Positions 19,340 to 29,911 of a stretch of DNA of 64,000 nucleotides are shown here, piece by piece. Each line of letters begins with the position of its first letter. Position 1 is the first letter of the stretch. The DNA comes from Arachidicoccus ginsenosidivorans. Its GTDB lineage: Bacteria > Bacteroidota > Bacteroidia > Chitinophagales > Chitinophagaceae. The position numbers and the translations under genes are program-made. The stretch covers positions 5,022,001 through 5,086,000 of the forward strand of contig NZ_CP042434.1 of the NCBI RefSeq assembly GCF_007971385.1. Reading direction: 5' to 3'. The notes under the pieces are model-generated. The model was not told where the DNA came from and did no database searches. It worked only from the letters and a program-made list of their open reading frames with translations.

Positions 19340-21373
19340 ATGAAGCAAAAAATTACTGGCAATAATTCTGATCTTTTGCTCAAGTGCAGATGTGCTAAAT
19401 ACCCATTTGGCAGGTCAATACTACTATTGAACAGTTGGGCATTCTTTTTCACAAATGTCTTGATGTTATTTGCACTTGGAGCAGGCGCACAAAGGCCTGT
19501 TCATTTTAGAACGGAGAAACCTGGTCTATATGGCAAACACTGGATGGCCATTACGGGAAAGCCATTATCAGCAGAGGCTGGCGCCATTATTTTCGGCCAG
19601 GGCGGGAATGCGGTGGACGCAGCCTGTGCTATGCTTGCAGCCGGCTGTACGATGTGGGATGTACTGAGCTGGGGCGGGGAAACTCAGGCACTTATCTATA
19701 ATCCTCATACAAAAAAGTAATTGCTATTAATGCCATGGGTGTTGCGCCTACGGGGGCGACACCAGCTTTCTTTAAAAGCAAAGGCTATAATTTCCCCCTG
19801 AATACGGCCCCTTAGCTGCCGTGACACCTGGAACGCCGGGCGGTTTATGTTACATGCTAGCTAAATACGGCACTTTCAGCCTAAAGCAGGTTTTGGCGCC
19901 CGCCATGGAAATGGCCGCTGGTTATGCGATGGACGCTGAGACTTCCCGCAGTATAGAACGCAACAAAAAACGCCTCAAAACCTGGCCCTATAGCAAGGCG
20001 GTGTTTATAACACATCCTGGACAAAAAAGAGAAGGACCAGCCCCTGGTGAGATTTTTGTTCAAAAAGACCTGCTGGCTACCTTAAAAAAGATGGTGGAGG
20101 CTGAAACCAAGGCGCTCGCAGCGGGTAAATCAAGAGAGGCAGCCATTATGGCTGCCTATGACCGGTTTTACAAGGGTGATATTGCCAAAGAATTTGTGCG
20201 TGGTGCGCAGCAGCAAGGCGGGCTGATTACGATGGAGGATCTGGCGAACTGGAAACCGGTAGAGGAAGAACCGCTGCATACGAACTATAAAGGCATCGAT
20301 GTGTATAAACTTCAACCCTGGTCTCAAGGGCCTTCTTTATTGGAATGCCTTAATATTTTAGAAAATTTCGACCTTAAAGGCATGGGATATAACTCAGTCC
20401 AATATATTCATACGATATATCAAGCCATGAACCTTGCATTTGCAGACAGGGACTTCTACTATGGGGATCCTAGGTTCCAGCCAAGTGTACCCATCAAAGG
20501 GCTGCTCAGTAAGGCCTATGCAAAGACCCAGGCTGCGAGAATTAACCCAAATTATAACGATGCGCACGCTGGCCCGGGAGATCCCTACCCTTTTCAAAAC
20601 GAGAAAAATCCATTCCTAGAATTATTGAAGAGAAGAAAACGGACATTTGACAGTTCTTCTAATCAGTTAAAAGGTCCAGACGGTTTTGTGCCGGCACATG
20701 ATGCCATTTCCTATAGTCATCAAAAAAGAGCCTCTATAGATGATAGCCTGTACATGGACAGGCTCTGGCGAGGAACCACGAGTATTGAGGCGGCGGACAA
20801 GGAAGGGTGGGTCGTTTCTGTCACGCCCAGCGGAGGTTGGATACCAGGCGTAATTGCCGGGCATACTGGTGTGGGTATGAGCCAGCGAATGCAAAGTTTT
20901 GTACTGGATAGCCTAATCGATCCTTTCAATGTAGTTGCACCAGGCAAACGCCCAAGAGTGACGCTTACGCCCACAATGGCCTTGAAAACAACCGGCCTTA
21001 TCTTTCTTTCGCTGTGCAGGGCGGAGACACACAGGAACAAAATCAGCTACAGTTTTTTCTAAATATGGTAACGTTCGGCATGAGCGTGCAGGAGGCAACA
21101 GAAGCGCCCAATATTAATAGCAATCAACTGTGGTTATCGCTTGGAGGCACGCAGCTTACTGACCGTAAACCCAGGACTGGCCATATTCTCTTAGATAAAT
21201 CCACTCCAGTAACGGATATAGAAGCCTTAAAAAAAATGGGTTATACCCCTTCATTAGGTACGCGTACCAGTGGTCCGCTCAATGCAATATTTATTGATAA
21301 TGAACATGGAAGTCTTTGGGAGGAAGTAGTAATAACGGAGAGGATTATGGTATTGGCTGGTAGCGCCAATTGA
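19340..21373 (+). CDS. ggt: Gamma-glutamyltransferase, three frameshifts
   Basis: Periplasmic N-terminal-nucleophile hydrolase that cleaves gamma-glutamyl bonds such as those of glutathione. A signal anchor (near LMLFALGAGAQ) is followed by the family start PLSAEAGAIIFGQGGNAVDAACAML. The autoprocessing region around the catalytic Thr is GTTSIEAADKEGWVVSVTPSGGW, and the small-subunit end is QEATEAPNINSNQ. The frame breaks three times: near 19714 (A run), near 19796 (C run) and near 20990 (A run). One extra base in each run restores KKVIAINAMGVAPTGA, PEYGPLAAVTPGTPGG and LKNNRPYLSFAVQGGD, all standard family sequence. The reconstructed length of about 678 residues is plausible. It is convergent with the sulfatase. 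Confidence 0.87.
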
Positions 21374-21427
21374 TTTTTTCAAATTACATTTGTTTATAAT
21401 AATAAAGATCCTGTCTATTAATGGTTT

Positions 21428-21463
21428 ACTCAAAATTGGCTGTGAATAGCCCAAATTTTGAGT
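21428..21463. terminator. Possible bidirectional terminator between ggt and the sulfatase
   Basis: The arms actcaaaatt-ggct and agcc-caaattttgagt pair with small bulges around a six-base loop. The hairpin lies between two convergent genes, where a shared terminator would be expected. There is no long T-run, so the call is tentative. Confidence 0.4.
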
Positions 21464-21578
21464 TGGATAGAAGCCTAAGTTAATATTATAATTTTATTTA
21501 AGTTATTTATGGACTTATACTAAATTTTAATAATAATGGTTTGCTTTTGGGTTGCCCTACAGTTAACGCAAGGCGATA

Positions 21579-23334
21579 TCAAACTGCGGAGTGATCGACT
21601 GCGTGATATTGAAAGCCTGTATTGAAGCTATACTTCGGGTAATTCGGACTGGCGATCATAGATGTCTTTTGCACCTGCAATCGGCCATTTTGCACCCAAA
21701 TTTCACCTCTTTCTTTCATTTCCTCAGCAAGGGCACTATATAACGCCTTATATACTTGTTGAATTTGGGAGCTGCCAATCAAATTATGGAGTTCATGGGG
21801 ATCTTTTTGCAAATCAAACAATTGTTGCTGTCCAGTCAGTGTAAAGAAAATAAGTTTATAGCGTTTATCTCTGATGGCTATCCAGGCATTGTCCGGTTCA
21901 TAACACTTACTGTGTTCCAGACAGAGCGTCTTGCGCCAACCAGTCTCCCCTCTTAAAATTTTGAGAACGCTTTCTCCATCTACCTTACTTGGCAATTGTA
22001 ACCCTGCTACATCCGCCAGTGTGGGAAGTATATCCCGAAGTTCCACCAATTCTTCTCTTTGTTGGCCACGCGGAAACGTAAAATTACCTGCTTTAGTAGG
22101 CCACCGCATAATGAGTGGAATCTTGGCAGAGGGTCATAAGGGCGGCATTTGCGATACATATGTTGATCACCTAGCATTTCCCCATGATCAGAGAAGAACA
22201 AAATAAAGGTGTTTTCATATTGACCAGATGCTTTAAGTGCTTTTATGACTCTTCCCAGCTGTTCATCCATAAAAGAGATTGAACCAGCATAGGCTGCCCT
22301 TGAAGACTTAATTTCTGCCTCTGGAAATATCGCACTGGAGGCTTCAGGTGTCTTGTCCATGGTAGACTCTTTGCCTTTATATTTATCTTTGGCCCATTCG
22401 CCTACTTCGGGCTGCGGCAGATCCATCTGGGTGTAATAGTCCATCCAACGTTTAGGAGGATCATAAGGTGGATGGGGCCGTTGGAAAGATAATTTCAAAA
22501 ACCAAGGGCTATCCATATGGTTATTTTGGATAAAGTCAATGGCTCTGTCCGCTGTCCAATGAGTGGCATGTAACTTATCTGCAAAAGGAAATGGACGCCC
22601 CCCGCGTGCATCATTATAGCTCAGACCCGTAGCATTTATATCTTTACCAGGCGCCATCTTATTAAACCACGCCTCATAATCACAGATAAACCCGTTGGGA
22701 TTTTTGTGTACCAGCCTTCTTCCAGATTAATCGTTTTATAGCCTTGCGTATTTCTAGGAGGTCCAAAATGGTTTTTTCCTGTGACAATTGTATCATAGCA
22801 GTTTTGCGAGAAAAACTGCGGCAATGTCAGCTTATAATACTGGGCAATATTATCCATGTATCCCAGCATACCATGATGCCAGGGGGTGAGCCCAGTCAGT
22901 AGACTGGTTCTGGCAGGTGTGCAGGATGGTAGTGCACAATAAAAATTATAAAATAAGGCACCTTCTTTGGCTAGTGCATCAATATTAGGTGTTTGTAACC
23001 AGCTGGCACCAGTACAACCTAGAAAATCTCCTCTATGTTGATCATCCATGATCATCAGAATATTCAGGTTTTCTGTGCCAAGGCCAGGCTTTCTGAAAGA
23101 TGCTGTAACTGGATTGTCATCCCAATCAGTTTTAAAATTACCTAATTTACTGGCAGCTAAGGGAAAAAGGGCGAGACTACCCATCTTCTTGAAGGCTTCT
23201 TTACGGGAAATCTTGTGCGCTTGTACTTGTCTTGTTTCGTTTTCTAACTTTGTATCTATTTGGTTATCCAAATCCAAATGTGAATCCTTTGCCTCCAACT
23301 TTTCAACTTCAATATTACGCTCCTTATTGCCCAT
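21579..23334 (-). CDS. Sulfatase (formylglycine-dependent, arylsulfatase type), two frameshifts
   Basis: Exported type I sulfatase. The active-site signature S-C-T-P-A-R-T-S-L-L-T-G carries the cysteine that is oxidised to formylglycine, and the metal-binding N-terminal motif reads NILMIMDDQHRGDFLGC. Other family blocks are TGKNHFGPPRNTQGY, FSDHGEMLGDQHMYRK and DILPTLADVAGL. The N-terminus has SRKEAFKKMGSLALFPLAAS, a Tat-like export signal with one Arg replaced by Lys. The frame breaks at the A run at 22701-22705 (restored as KNPNGFICDYEAWFNKM) and the C run at 22131-22133 (restored as YDPSAKIPLIMRW). The reconstructed protein has about 585 residues. A TetR gene and operator lie upstream. The substrate is unknown. 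Confidence 0.88.
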
Positions 23335-23452
23335 TCTATTCGTTTTAGATTTAAGTTTTACTTCAAATGTGGTTCACTGGCTGAATTTTTAGCCTGACTG
23401 ATCAATATAATAATCGTACACATTATAAATATCTGCATTATTTTTTGTACCC

Positions 23453-23464
23453 GAACGATCGTTC
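23453..23464. promoter_or_regulatory. TetR-type operator-like palindrome upstream of the sulfatase
   Basis: A perfect 12-base palindrome, gaacgatcgttc, lies about 120 bases ahead of the sulfatase start. It shares the gaac/gttc half-sites with the palindrome in front of the neighbouring tetR gene. It is the likely binding site of that regulator; this is inference. Confidence 0.5.
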
Positions 23465-23683
23465 TTGAAATTTAATTGATAAATAATCTGCAGCCATTAT
23501 TCTATCGAAATAAAATCTTTTATTGCAAAAATCAAAAAAACTTTATAAATATTATATTTAATAAAATATACCTGTAACTAATTATTAATGAAACTACTCT
23601 AATTTTGACTAATCAATTAATGATAAGCATTGTAAGCTTATTATTAAATATCCTAATTCACTCATTAAGGACAGAACGGATCC

Positions 23684-24280
23684 TTATTTAATATTCAAAA
23701 GTTTAATTGCCTGCTCCTTGTAAATCTTAAGATGTCTTTTGTATTCCTTTTTATCACTGATCAGACTTAAATAATAATAAGCGCCATCTACCAATACAAA
23801 TATTAAATCTGCAGTAGTGGCCGGATCCGCCACATTAATTTCTTTATTAGCTTTACAGTTAGCGATTAAAATCTCCAGTTGTTCACGAAGTGCATTTAAG
23901 ACATTTCTGTATTTTTCCTGGATTACTCGGTCTCTAAAAGTCAATGAATAACAACTGTAGGAAACGCTGTCATCAAAAAGCGCGTTCCATTTGTGGGAAA
24001 ACAAGCGTTCAATTACCTGGGTCAATACTTGTATAGAACTTAATTTTTGCTTGCCCTTAATTTCAAAAATCAGCAAGTATTTGTCCAGAATATATTCTAC
24101 CAAGCCATAGATTAAAGCTTCTTTGGTTTTAAAATAGTGCATAATCAGGCTAGGCTGCATATCAATTTCCTGCGCCGTTTTTGCAATAGAAGCATTTTCC
24201 AGCCCTTCTTTTTTTGCCAATTCATAAAAGGCAATAATAATTTCTTTCTGACGTGGTTCCTTAAGACTTTTTCTTCCCAT
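23684..24280 (-). CDS. TetR/AcrR family transcriptional regulator (BetI-like)
   Basis: Ligand-responsive repressor of 198 residues. The N-terminal helix-turn-helix is ASIAKTAQEIDMQPSLIMHYFKTKEALIYG (residues about 30-59), and the C-terminal ligand-binding region ends with a helical VDGAYYYLSLISDKKEYKRHLKIYKEQAIKLL. It is on the same strand as the sulfatase, 349 bases upstream of it. Perfect palindromes lie upstream of both genes, fitting autoregulation and control of the sulfatase. The palindrome upstream of this gene, attgaacgttcaat, resembles the operator described for the choline-responsive BetI. That resemblance, together with the phosphocholine-type phospholipase C further along, hints at a choline-related inducer; this is inference. 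Confidence 0.85.
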   Translation of the reverse strand: MGRKSLKEPRQKEIIIAFYELAKKEGLENASIAKTAQEIDMQPSLIMHYFKTKEALIYGLVEYILDKYLLIFEIKGKQKLSSIQVLTQVIERLFSHKWNALFDDSVSYSCYSLTFRDRVIQEKYRNVLNALREQLEILIANCKANKEINVADPATTADLIFVLVDGAYYYLSLISDKKEYKRHLKIYKEQAIKLLNIK

Positions 24281-24917
24281 TTGAAAATTTTAGATGAATC
24301 AACTGAATGAGCGAACAAATTACAACTTTAAAATTTATTTAATGTGTGAATATAAAGTTAATGTAATGAAAAATCTTTTTTTAACATCTCAATCCTTTTA
24401 CTTTTATTGAACGTTCAATCAATAAATAAAACCATTTAACGATTTGATCATACGATATTGGTGTGGATAATGTGGATTTATCGCAATTTTGATTTGTTTT
24501 TATCGCATAGCACAGTAGAAACGTAGGGTGCTATATAGTCAGTGATAATTTGAACGACCAAGTGAACTTAAGTGGAGGGTGAGGTAATAGAAATAAGTAG
24601 GGCTAACAGCCGGGAAGCAAAATATTTTCTAGGCAACACAAACAATAAAAATATTACAGATATCCTTATGACGCAACTTATTACCCTTAAATTGACACAT
24701 CCCGTCAACAATACGATTAATTATATCGGCTTGTTTTGGTTTCAACTTAGTTACGATACATAATATTATTCACTTCACACCATGATTCTCAACCCAAGAA
24801 ACAGGATGCTAGAGCCGGGGTGGTAATTTGCCAAATTCTGACTAGGACTATGAAAATCAACCAGATAAACCCTCAAATTAAAAATCCAATTAATTGATCC
24901 CACAAATTAAATGCAAA
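24281..24917. other. Divergent promoter region between tetR and SusC
   Basis: About 640 AT-rich bases holding the tetR promoter with its palindrome (24406-24419) and presumably the susC promoter. A 63-codon frame at 24572-24763 shows no features and is not called. No second palindrome was found close to susC. Confidence 0.45.
24406..24419. promoter_or_regulatory. TetR-type operator-like palindrome upstream of tetR
   Basis: The perfect 14-base palindrome attgaacgttcaat lies about 126 bases ahead of the tetR start and also on the susC side of the divergent region. It resembles the BetI operator type as I remember it. It is the probable autoregulatory site. Confidence 0.55.
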
Positions 24918-27900
24918 ATGCGAAAACTTATTGTAATCGTCGTTATGGTTTTGTTTTGCTGTATGGTTACAGCCACTAGTATCCATGCACAAACCATTAA
25001 AATTCAAGGTACGCTCCGTTCTGCTACCGATAGTAGTGTTTTACAAGGGGCTTCCGTCGTCATTAAAGGAAAAACAGGTGGTTCCATCACCAATACTACT
25101 GGCGGTTACGTCATTTATGCACCACCAGATGCCACGTTAGTGTTTTCTTATATTGGTTTTATCTCAAAGGAAGTTATTGTTCGAGATCAGAAAAAAATAG
25201 ATGTATTGTTGCAACCCGCTGCTGAAAATCAATTAGGAGATGTGGCTGTCACTACAGCGCTTGGCATCAAAAAAGAACAAAAAGCATTGGGCTATTCAGT
25301 ACAACAAGTTAATGGCGCCACACTTGAAAAAGTCAAGTCTTCTACTGCTGTTGGAGCGCTTGTTGGAAAAGTAGCTGGCCTTAATATTAAAAACACCACC
25401 GATCTTTTTCGCAATCCCGGCATATCCCTTAGAGGAGAATCACCGCTGATTGTCATTGATGGCATTCCAGACCCCAATGCGGATCCCTATAAAATCAATG
25501 CCGATGATATTGAAAACATAACTGTTTTGAAGGGAACTGCCGCTGGTGCCCTGTATGGCGCCATTGGCATCCACGGGGCAATTTTATACACTACAAAGAA
25601 AGGTGCCCGTGGCCAGCTCAGTGTTACATTAAATTCTTCCACCATGTTTCAGGCTGGTTATACCAGAATCCCCAAGGTACAGCACACTTATGGTGGTGGT
25701 GACCAGGGAAAATATGCCTATATTGATGGCAGCGGTGGAGGGCTGGAAGGCGGCGGCTGGATCTGGGGGCCTAAGCTAGATCAAAAGGATGCTAATACGG
25801 AAAGTGGCTTTGTGGAACTTCCTCAATATAATAGTCCTTATGACCCAGACAAGACCTATAGTGTAACCTATGCGGATGGTTCAACTTATAGTGGGCATTA
25901 TAAACCGCTACCATGGGTTTCCAGAGGTAGTGATAATATTAAAAACTTTTTCCAGCCTGGTATCTTATCCACCAATAGCATAGCCGCTTCCGTGGGCAGT
26001 GACAAAGGCTCCTTTAGGGTCTCTGCGGCCCATACTTATCAAAAAGGGCTGGTGCCTAACACATCAGTCAACAATTCTACTTTTTCCATTGGCGGTAACT
26101 ATGCGCTGACCGCTAAACTCAATCTGGATGCTAAATTGACCTATAACAGAGAGTATTCTGATAATTATCCCACCACTGGATACAGCCCGCAAAACATTCT
26201 GTATAATCTCATCCTATGGATTGGTCCAGATGTAGATATTCGGGATTTAAGAAATTACTGGGCTAAGGACCAGGAAGGGATCCAGCAAAGAAATTACAAC
26301 TTATCCTGGTACAATAATCCCTATTTCCAGGCTTATGAATACCTAAATGGATATGTAAAGGACAATACTTTTGGCCAGGCGACAATGACCTATCAATTCA
26401 ATAAGGATTTCTCCTTGGTCTTCAGAAATGGGTTTAATGCCTATGCAGAGAATACCACCACCAAAGTACCCAAGAGCTATATTGGCTATGGTGATAAATC
26501 CCTGGGCAACTATTCAGATGCGAAAACCAACTATTTTGACATTACCTCAGATCTGATACTGACTTATAAGCACACCTTTAGTGATCAGTTGAATATCAAT
26601 CTGAGCGCTGGAGCTTCCAATGCATACCGCAACAGTAAATATCTCTATGGAGCAACTGATGGCCTTACCGTTCCAGAGCTATATACGCTAAGCAACTCCA
26701 TTAATCCCGTAAGTGCCTCCAGTTCACTTGAAGAAAGAAGGACAGCCAGCCTCTATGGAACTGCTGATATTGAAGCACTTAAGTTTCTTTATTTTTCCTT
26801 TACAGGTAGAAGAGATCAGACCTCTACTTTGCCGGTTGAAAACAACGCCTACTTCTACCCTTCTGCTGGCTTGTCAGCCGTTTTGTCCGATGCATTAAAG
26901 TTACCTAAAATTATCTCTTTTTTAAAGCTACGGGCTTCCTGGGCAAAGGTGAATACAGGTATCATAAATAGCAGCGATCCATATTCTCATATTCTGACCT
27001 ATGAAAATGGGAGTAAATGGAATAGCGTCCCTAGTCTTTATTGGCCCACCTCCGTGATCAATCCAATCCTTATTCCACAAACAACCAAGTCAGGCGAATA
27101 TGGCCTGACCCTGGGCCTGTTGGATAACCGTATTAATATAGACGCCACCTACTTTAGAAATGTCAATTCCAATAACTATGTTCAGGTACCACAGAGCCAA
27201 GCCAGTGGCTATACCAGCGTCCTTCAAAATGCGGATATTTACCTTAAAAAAGGCTGGGAGTTTGTCCTTAGTGGCATACCCGTAAAAACAGCTGATTTTA
27301 AATGGGAGACGACACTGAATTTCAGCAATAACCATGAGTGGCTTAAAAAGGCTACACTATCTGGTAATGGTTATATCGGCACCTATTTAAAAGAAGGGGG
27401 CCGAACCGATCAAATTATTACGGGAGATTATCTGACGCCGGATGGGCAGGCCATTTATGGTAGCGATGGTTATCCTGCCAGTACCAGCGGTACACTGGAT
27501 GCGGGAATTTATGGATATAAATTAGGCTATGCAGATCCAGATTGGATCTATGGATTTCAGAATAATTTTACCTACCACAATTTTCAACTCAGTTTCTCCC
27601 TGGATGGACGCCTGGGGGGGCTGATTTACTCCTCTACTAACCAGAAAATGTGGTGGGGCGGTACAGCTCTTGGAACTGTAACTAAGTACCGTGACGACGC
27701 CATTGAGGGCAAGAATACGTATGTCGGACCAGGCGTCGTGATTACAGAAGGCAGTGTTACTTATGACGATCACGGAAATATATTAAAAGATACGCGTACA
27801 TATGCGCCCAATACAACCCCAGTCAACTATATCAGTTTTATGCAATCCACTTCGGGTGGGATGTCTAATAATTATTTTTATTACAGTGGAACTTATCTGA

Positions 27901-28100
27901 AACTCAGGGAAGTATCCCTGACCTATACTTTCCCTGAAAAATGGATCAAAGGGATCTGCAAACAAGCATCCGTCTCCCTTATTGGTAATAATCTCTTTTT
28001 GCTGTCTAAAATCCCGAATGTGGATCCAGATGCGGAATCAGATAATCTACAAAGCCCATCCATTCGATCTATGGGCGTGAATCTCAATATCAAATTCTAA
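24918..28100 (+). CDS. SusC/RagA family TonB-dependent receptor
   Basis: Intact importer of 1060 residues. I chose the ATG at 24918 (MRKLIVIVVMVLFCCM ... SIHAQ signal peptide); the frame runs back to a TTG at 24894. It has a carboxypeptidase-regulatory-like domain (IQGTLRSATDSSVLQGASVV), a plug and a barrel ending in MGVNLNIKF. The plug block that normally reads LYGSRAANGVILITTKKG is here LYGAIGIHGAILYTTKKG, lacking the usual Arg and Asn, and about 20 residues that often sit between DG and the next strand are shortened. There is no STN domain. The SusD follows after 44 bases and a phospholipase C gene comes next, so a lipid-derived or phosphorylated ligand is possible. Confidence 0.92.
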   Translation: MRKLIVIVVMVLFCCMVTATSIHAQTIKIQGTLRSATDSSVLQGASVVIKGKTGGSITNTTGGYVIYAPPDATLVFSYIGFISKEVIVRDQKKIDVLLQPAAENQLGDVAVTTALGIKKEQKALGYSVQQVNGATLEKVKSSTAVGALVGKVAGLNIKNTTDLFRNPGISLRGESPLIVIDGIPDPNADPYKINADDIENITVLKGTAAGALYGAIGIHGAILYTTKKGARGQLSVTLNSSTMFQAGYTRIPKVQHTYGGGDQGKYAYIDGSGGGLEGGGWIWGPKLDQKDANTESGFVELPQYNSPYDPDKTYSVTYADGSTYSGHYKPLPWVSRGSDNIKNFFQPGILSTNSIAASVGSDKGSFRVSAAHTYQKGLVPNTSVNNSTFSIGGNYALTAKLNLDAKLTYNREYSDNYPTTGYSPQNILYNLILWIGPDVDIRDLRNYWAKDQEGIQQRNYNLSWYNNPYFQAYEYLNGYVKDNTFGQATMTYQFNKDFSLVFRNGFNAYAENTTTKVPKSYIGYGDKSLGNYSDAKTNYFDITSDLILTYKHTFSDQLNINLSAGASNAYRNSKYLYGATDGLTVPELYTLSNSINPVSASSSLEERRTASLYGTADIEALKFLYFSFTGRRDQTSTLPVENNAYFYPSAGLSAVLSDALKLPKIISFLKLRASWAKVNTGIINSSDPYSHILTYENGSKWNSVPSLYWPTSVINPILIPQTTKSGEYGLTLGLLDNRINIDATYFRNVNSNNYVQVPQSQASGYTSVLQNADIYLKKGWEFVLSGIPVKTADFKWETTLNFSNNHEWLKKATLSGNGYIGTYLKEGGRTDQIITGDYLTPDGQAIYGSDGYPASTSGTLDAGIYGYKLGYADPDWIYGFQNNFTYHNFQLSFSLDGRLGGLIYSSTNQKMWWGGTALGTVTKYRDDAIEGKNTYVGPGVVITEGSVTYDDHGNILKDTRTYAPNTTPVNYISFMQSTSGGMSNNYFYYSGTYLKLREVSLTYTFPEKWIKGICKQASVSLIGNNLFLLSKIPNVDPDAESDNLQSPSIRSMGVNLNIKF

Positions 28101-28144
28101 TTCTAATTCCAGGTAATCGAATTAACGCTTTTAAAATCAAGATA

Positions 28145-29662
28145 ATGAAAAATATACTTATAATTAGCTTACTTTGCCTGAGCCTTGCGATCAGCTCTTG
28201 CAAAAAGTTTAGTGATTTTCAGCAAAACCCGAACCTACCTACGGTAGCCGACCCTTCTTCCTTATTACCCAATATCGAAGTTGCTGTTTTTGCCAATATT
28301 TCTGCTGACGCCGACTTGGCAAGCAGATATTTGGTATACACACAGTCCAAAGCCTCTTCCCAATATTATAGTTGGACCAGAAGTGGATTTAGTTATGGAG
28401 GTATCACCCAGGTGGTCAAAATGGAACAGGAAGCCAGCAGAACCGGTAAAACAAATTACAGATATCTGGGGAAATTCTTTCGTGCCTATTATATTATCAA
28501 TATGACACTAGCCTTTGGAGACGTCCCCTATTCAGAGATGATGCAATCCATTGAAAATAATAATTTTGATCCTGCGGCCACAAAACCGGCATATGATGCC
28601 CAAAAGGATATTTATGCTGGCATATTGGCTGATCTCAAAATAGCCGCAGATTCACTTTCTGAAGATTTGGGCAGCATTAATGGCGATATCATCTATAGTG
28701 GCAATATCAACCAATGGAAAAAGCTGATCAATTCCTATAGACTCCGGCTATTAATCAGCCTGTCACATCACCAGGATGATGCCACGCTAAATATCAAAGG
28801 TCAATTTAAATCCATTGTAGACAATCCGGATAAATATCCTGTATTTACCTCTAATGACGATAACGGGCAATTGCAGTATTATGCCCTTGCTGGTAATCGC
28901 TATCCGTATTTTAACGATAACAGCATGAAAACGGATTATTATCTGGACAGTACCTTTGTGCATATGTTGCAGCAGTTAAAAGACCCCAGACTCTTTGTTT
29001 ACGCTAAGCCGACACCCAATGCCGTGGCAGCTGATCTGGATCCGACCGATTTTACGGCTTATGGAGGCTTAAGAGGTAGTGCCACCCTGGATTATAATAC
29101 CAGCAAACGTGGCAAAGGAACTGCCTCGCAGATCAATAATCGTTATGCTTATGATAGCATTAATGAGCCAAGCCTGTTAATGGGTTATCCTGAGCTTGAA
29201 TTTATCCTGGCAGAAGCCGCCGCCAGAAAATGGATCCAGGCGGATCCAAACACCTATTATAAACAAGGGATTCAGGCAGCATTAGAATTTTCCCATTACA
29301 CGCATGCCAATATCAGTGGGGCCACATATAGTGAAGCAGACATCCAGAATTACCTTAATTCACCTGCGATTGTGCTAAAGCCTGGTCAGGAAATCGCCCA
29401 GATTCTTACACAAAAGTATATCAGTTTGTTTATGCAATGCGGCTGGCTTTCATTTTATGAACAACGACGCACAGGCTATCCTGTGTTTGATGTCAGCGGA
29501 GGCGGTGTCACGAATAGGATTAATGGTCAGCCTGCCGTTGCGTTGCGCTGGAATTATCCGTCAGATGAATATACGAATAATGCTGACAACCTGGAGGCTG
29601 CCATCAAAAGGCAATATCCTGAAGGAGATAATATCAATGGGCAAATGTGGTTAATAAAATAA
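28145..29662 (+). CDS. SusD/RagB family lipoprotein (SusD-like_2 type)
   Basis: Surface lipoprotein partner of the preceding SusC, 505 residues and intact. The signal peptide MKNILIISLLCLSLAISSC has its cysteine at residue 19, followed by KKFSDFQQNPNLPTVADPSSLLPN, the usual SusD-like_2 opening. The core contains RYLGKFFRAYYIINMTLAFGDVPYSEMMQ, and the C-terminal part has EQRRTGYPVFDVSGGG and NINGQMWLIK. It belongs to the same subgroup as the SusD at 15021. It probably shares a transcript with the SusC; the phospholipase C gene starts 249 bases further on and may have its own promoter. Confidence 0.92.
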   Translation: MKNILIISLLCLSLAISSCKKFSDFQQNPNLPTVADPSSLLPNIEVAVFANISADADLASRYLVYTQSKASSQYYSWTRSGFSYGGITQVVKMEQEASRTGKTNYRYLGKFFRAYYIINMTLAFGDVPYSEMMQSIENNNFDPAATKPAYDAQKDIYAGILADLKIAADSLSEDLGSINGDIIYSGNINQWKKLINSYRLRLLISLSHHQDDATLNIKGQFKSIVDNPDKYPVFTSNDDNGQLQYYALAGNRYPYFNDNSMKTDYYLDSTFVHMLQQLKDPRLFVYAKPTPNAVAADLDPTDFTAYGGLRGSATLDYNTSKRGKGTASQINNRYAYDSINEPSLLMGYPELEFILAEAAARKWIQADPNTYYKQGIQAALEFSHYTHANISGATYSEADIQNYLNSPAIVLKPGQEIAQILTQKYISLFMQCGWLSFYEQRRTGYPVFDVSGGGVTNRINGQPAVALRWNYPSDEYTNNADNLEAAIKRQYPEGDNINGQMWLIK

Positions 29663-29911
29663 AAAAATAACCATAAATAGCGGCCAATATTACCCTAATA
29701 ACCCTAAAAAAAATTATATTTAAACTTTGGGCTACAACCGTACTTTTTTTGACCGGACAAATCTGATACAATGCAGGGCACCGGATTCAAAAAATAAGTG
29801 ATATTATAGCAGAAATATTGCACCCTTGAGGATTCAGTAAATTAAAGAATTATGCTGAATGTTTCTGATAAAGGTCCAGCAAAACCAATTAACTAAGTAA
29901 ATCATATTAAG

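Noticed and set aside
19340..21373. Programmed ribosomal frameshifting as explanation for the broken genes
   Set aside because: The breaks occur in unrelated genes, up to three per gene, without a consistent slippery heptamer or downstream structure.
24572..24763. A 63-codon frame upstream of SusC
   Set aside because: No features, and it lies in the divergent promoter region between tetR and susC.
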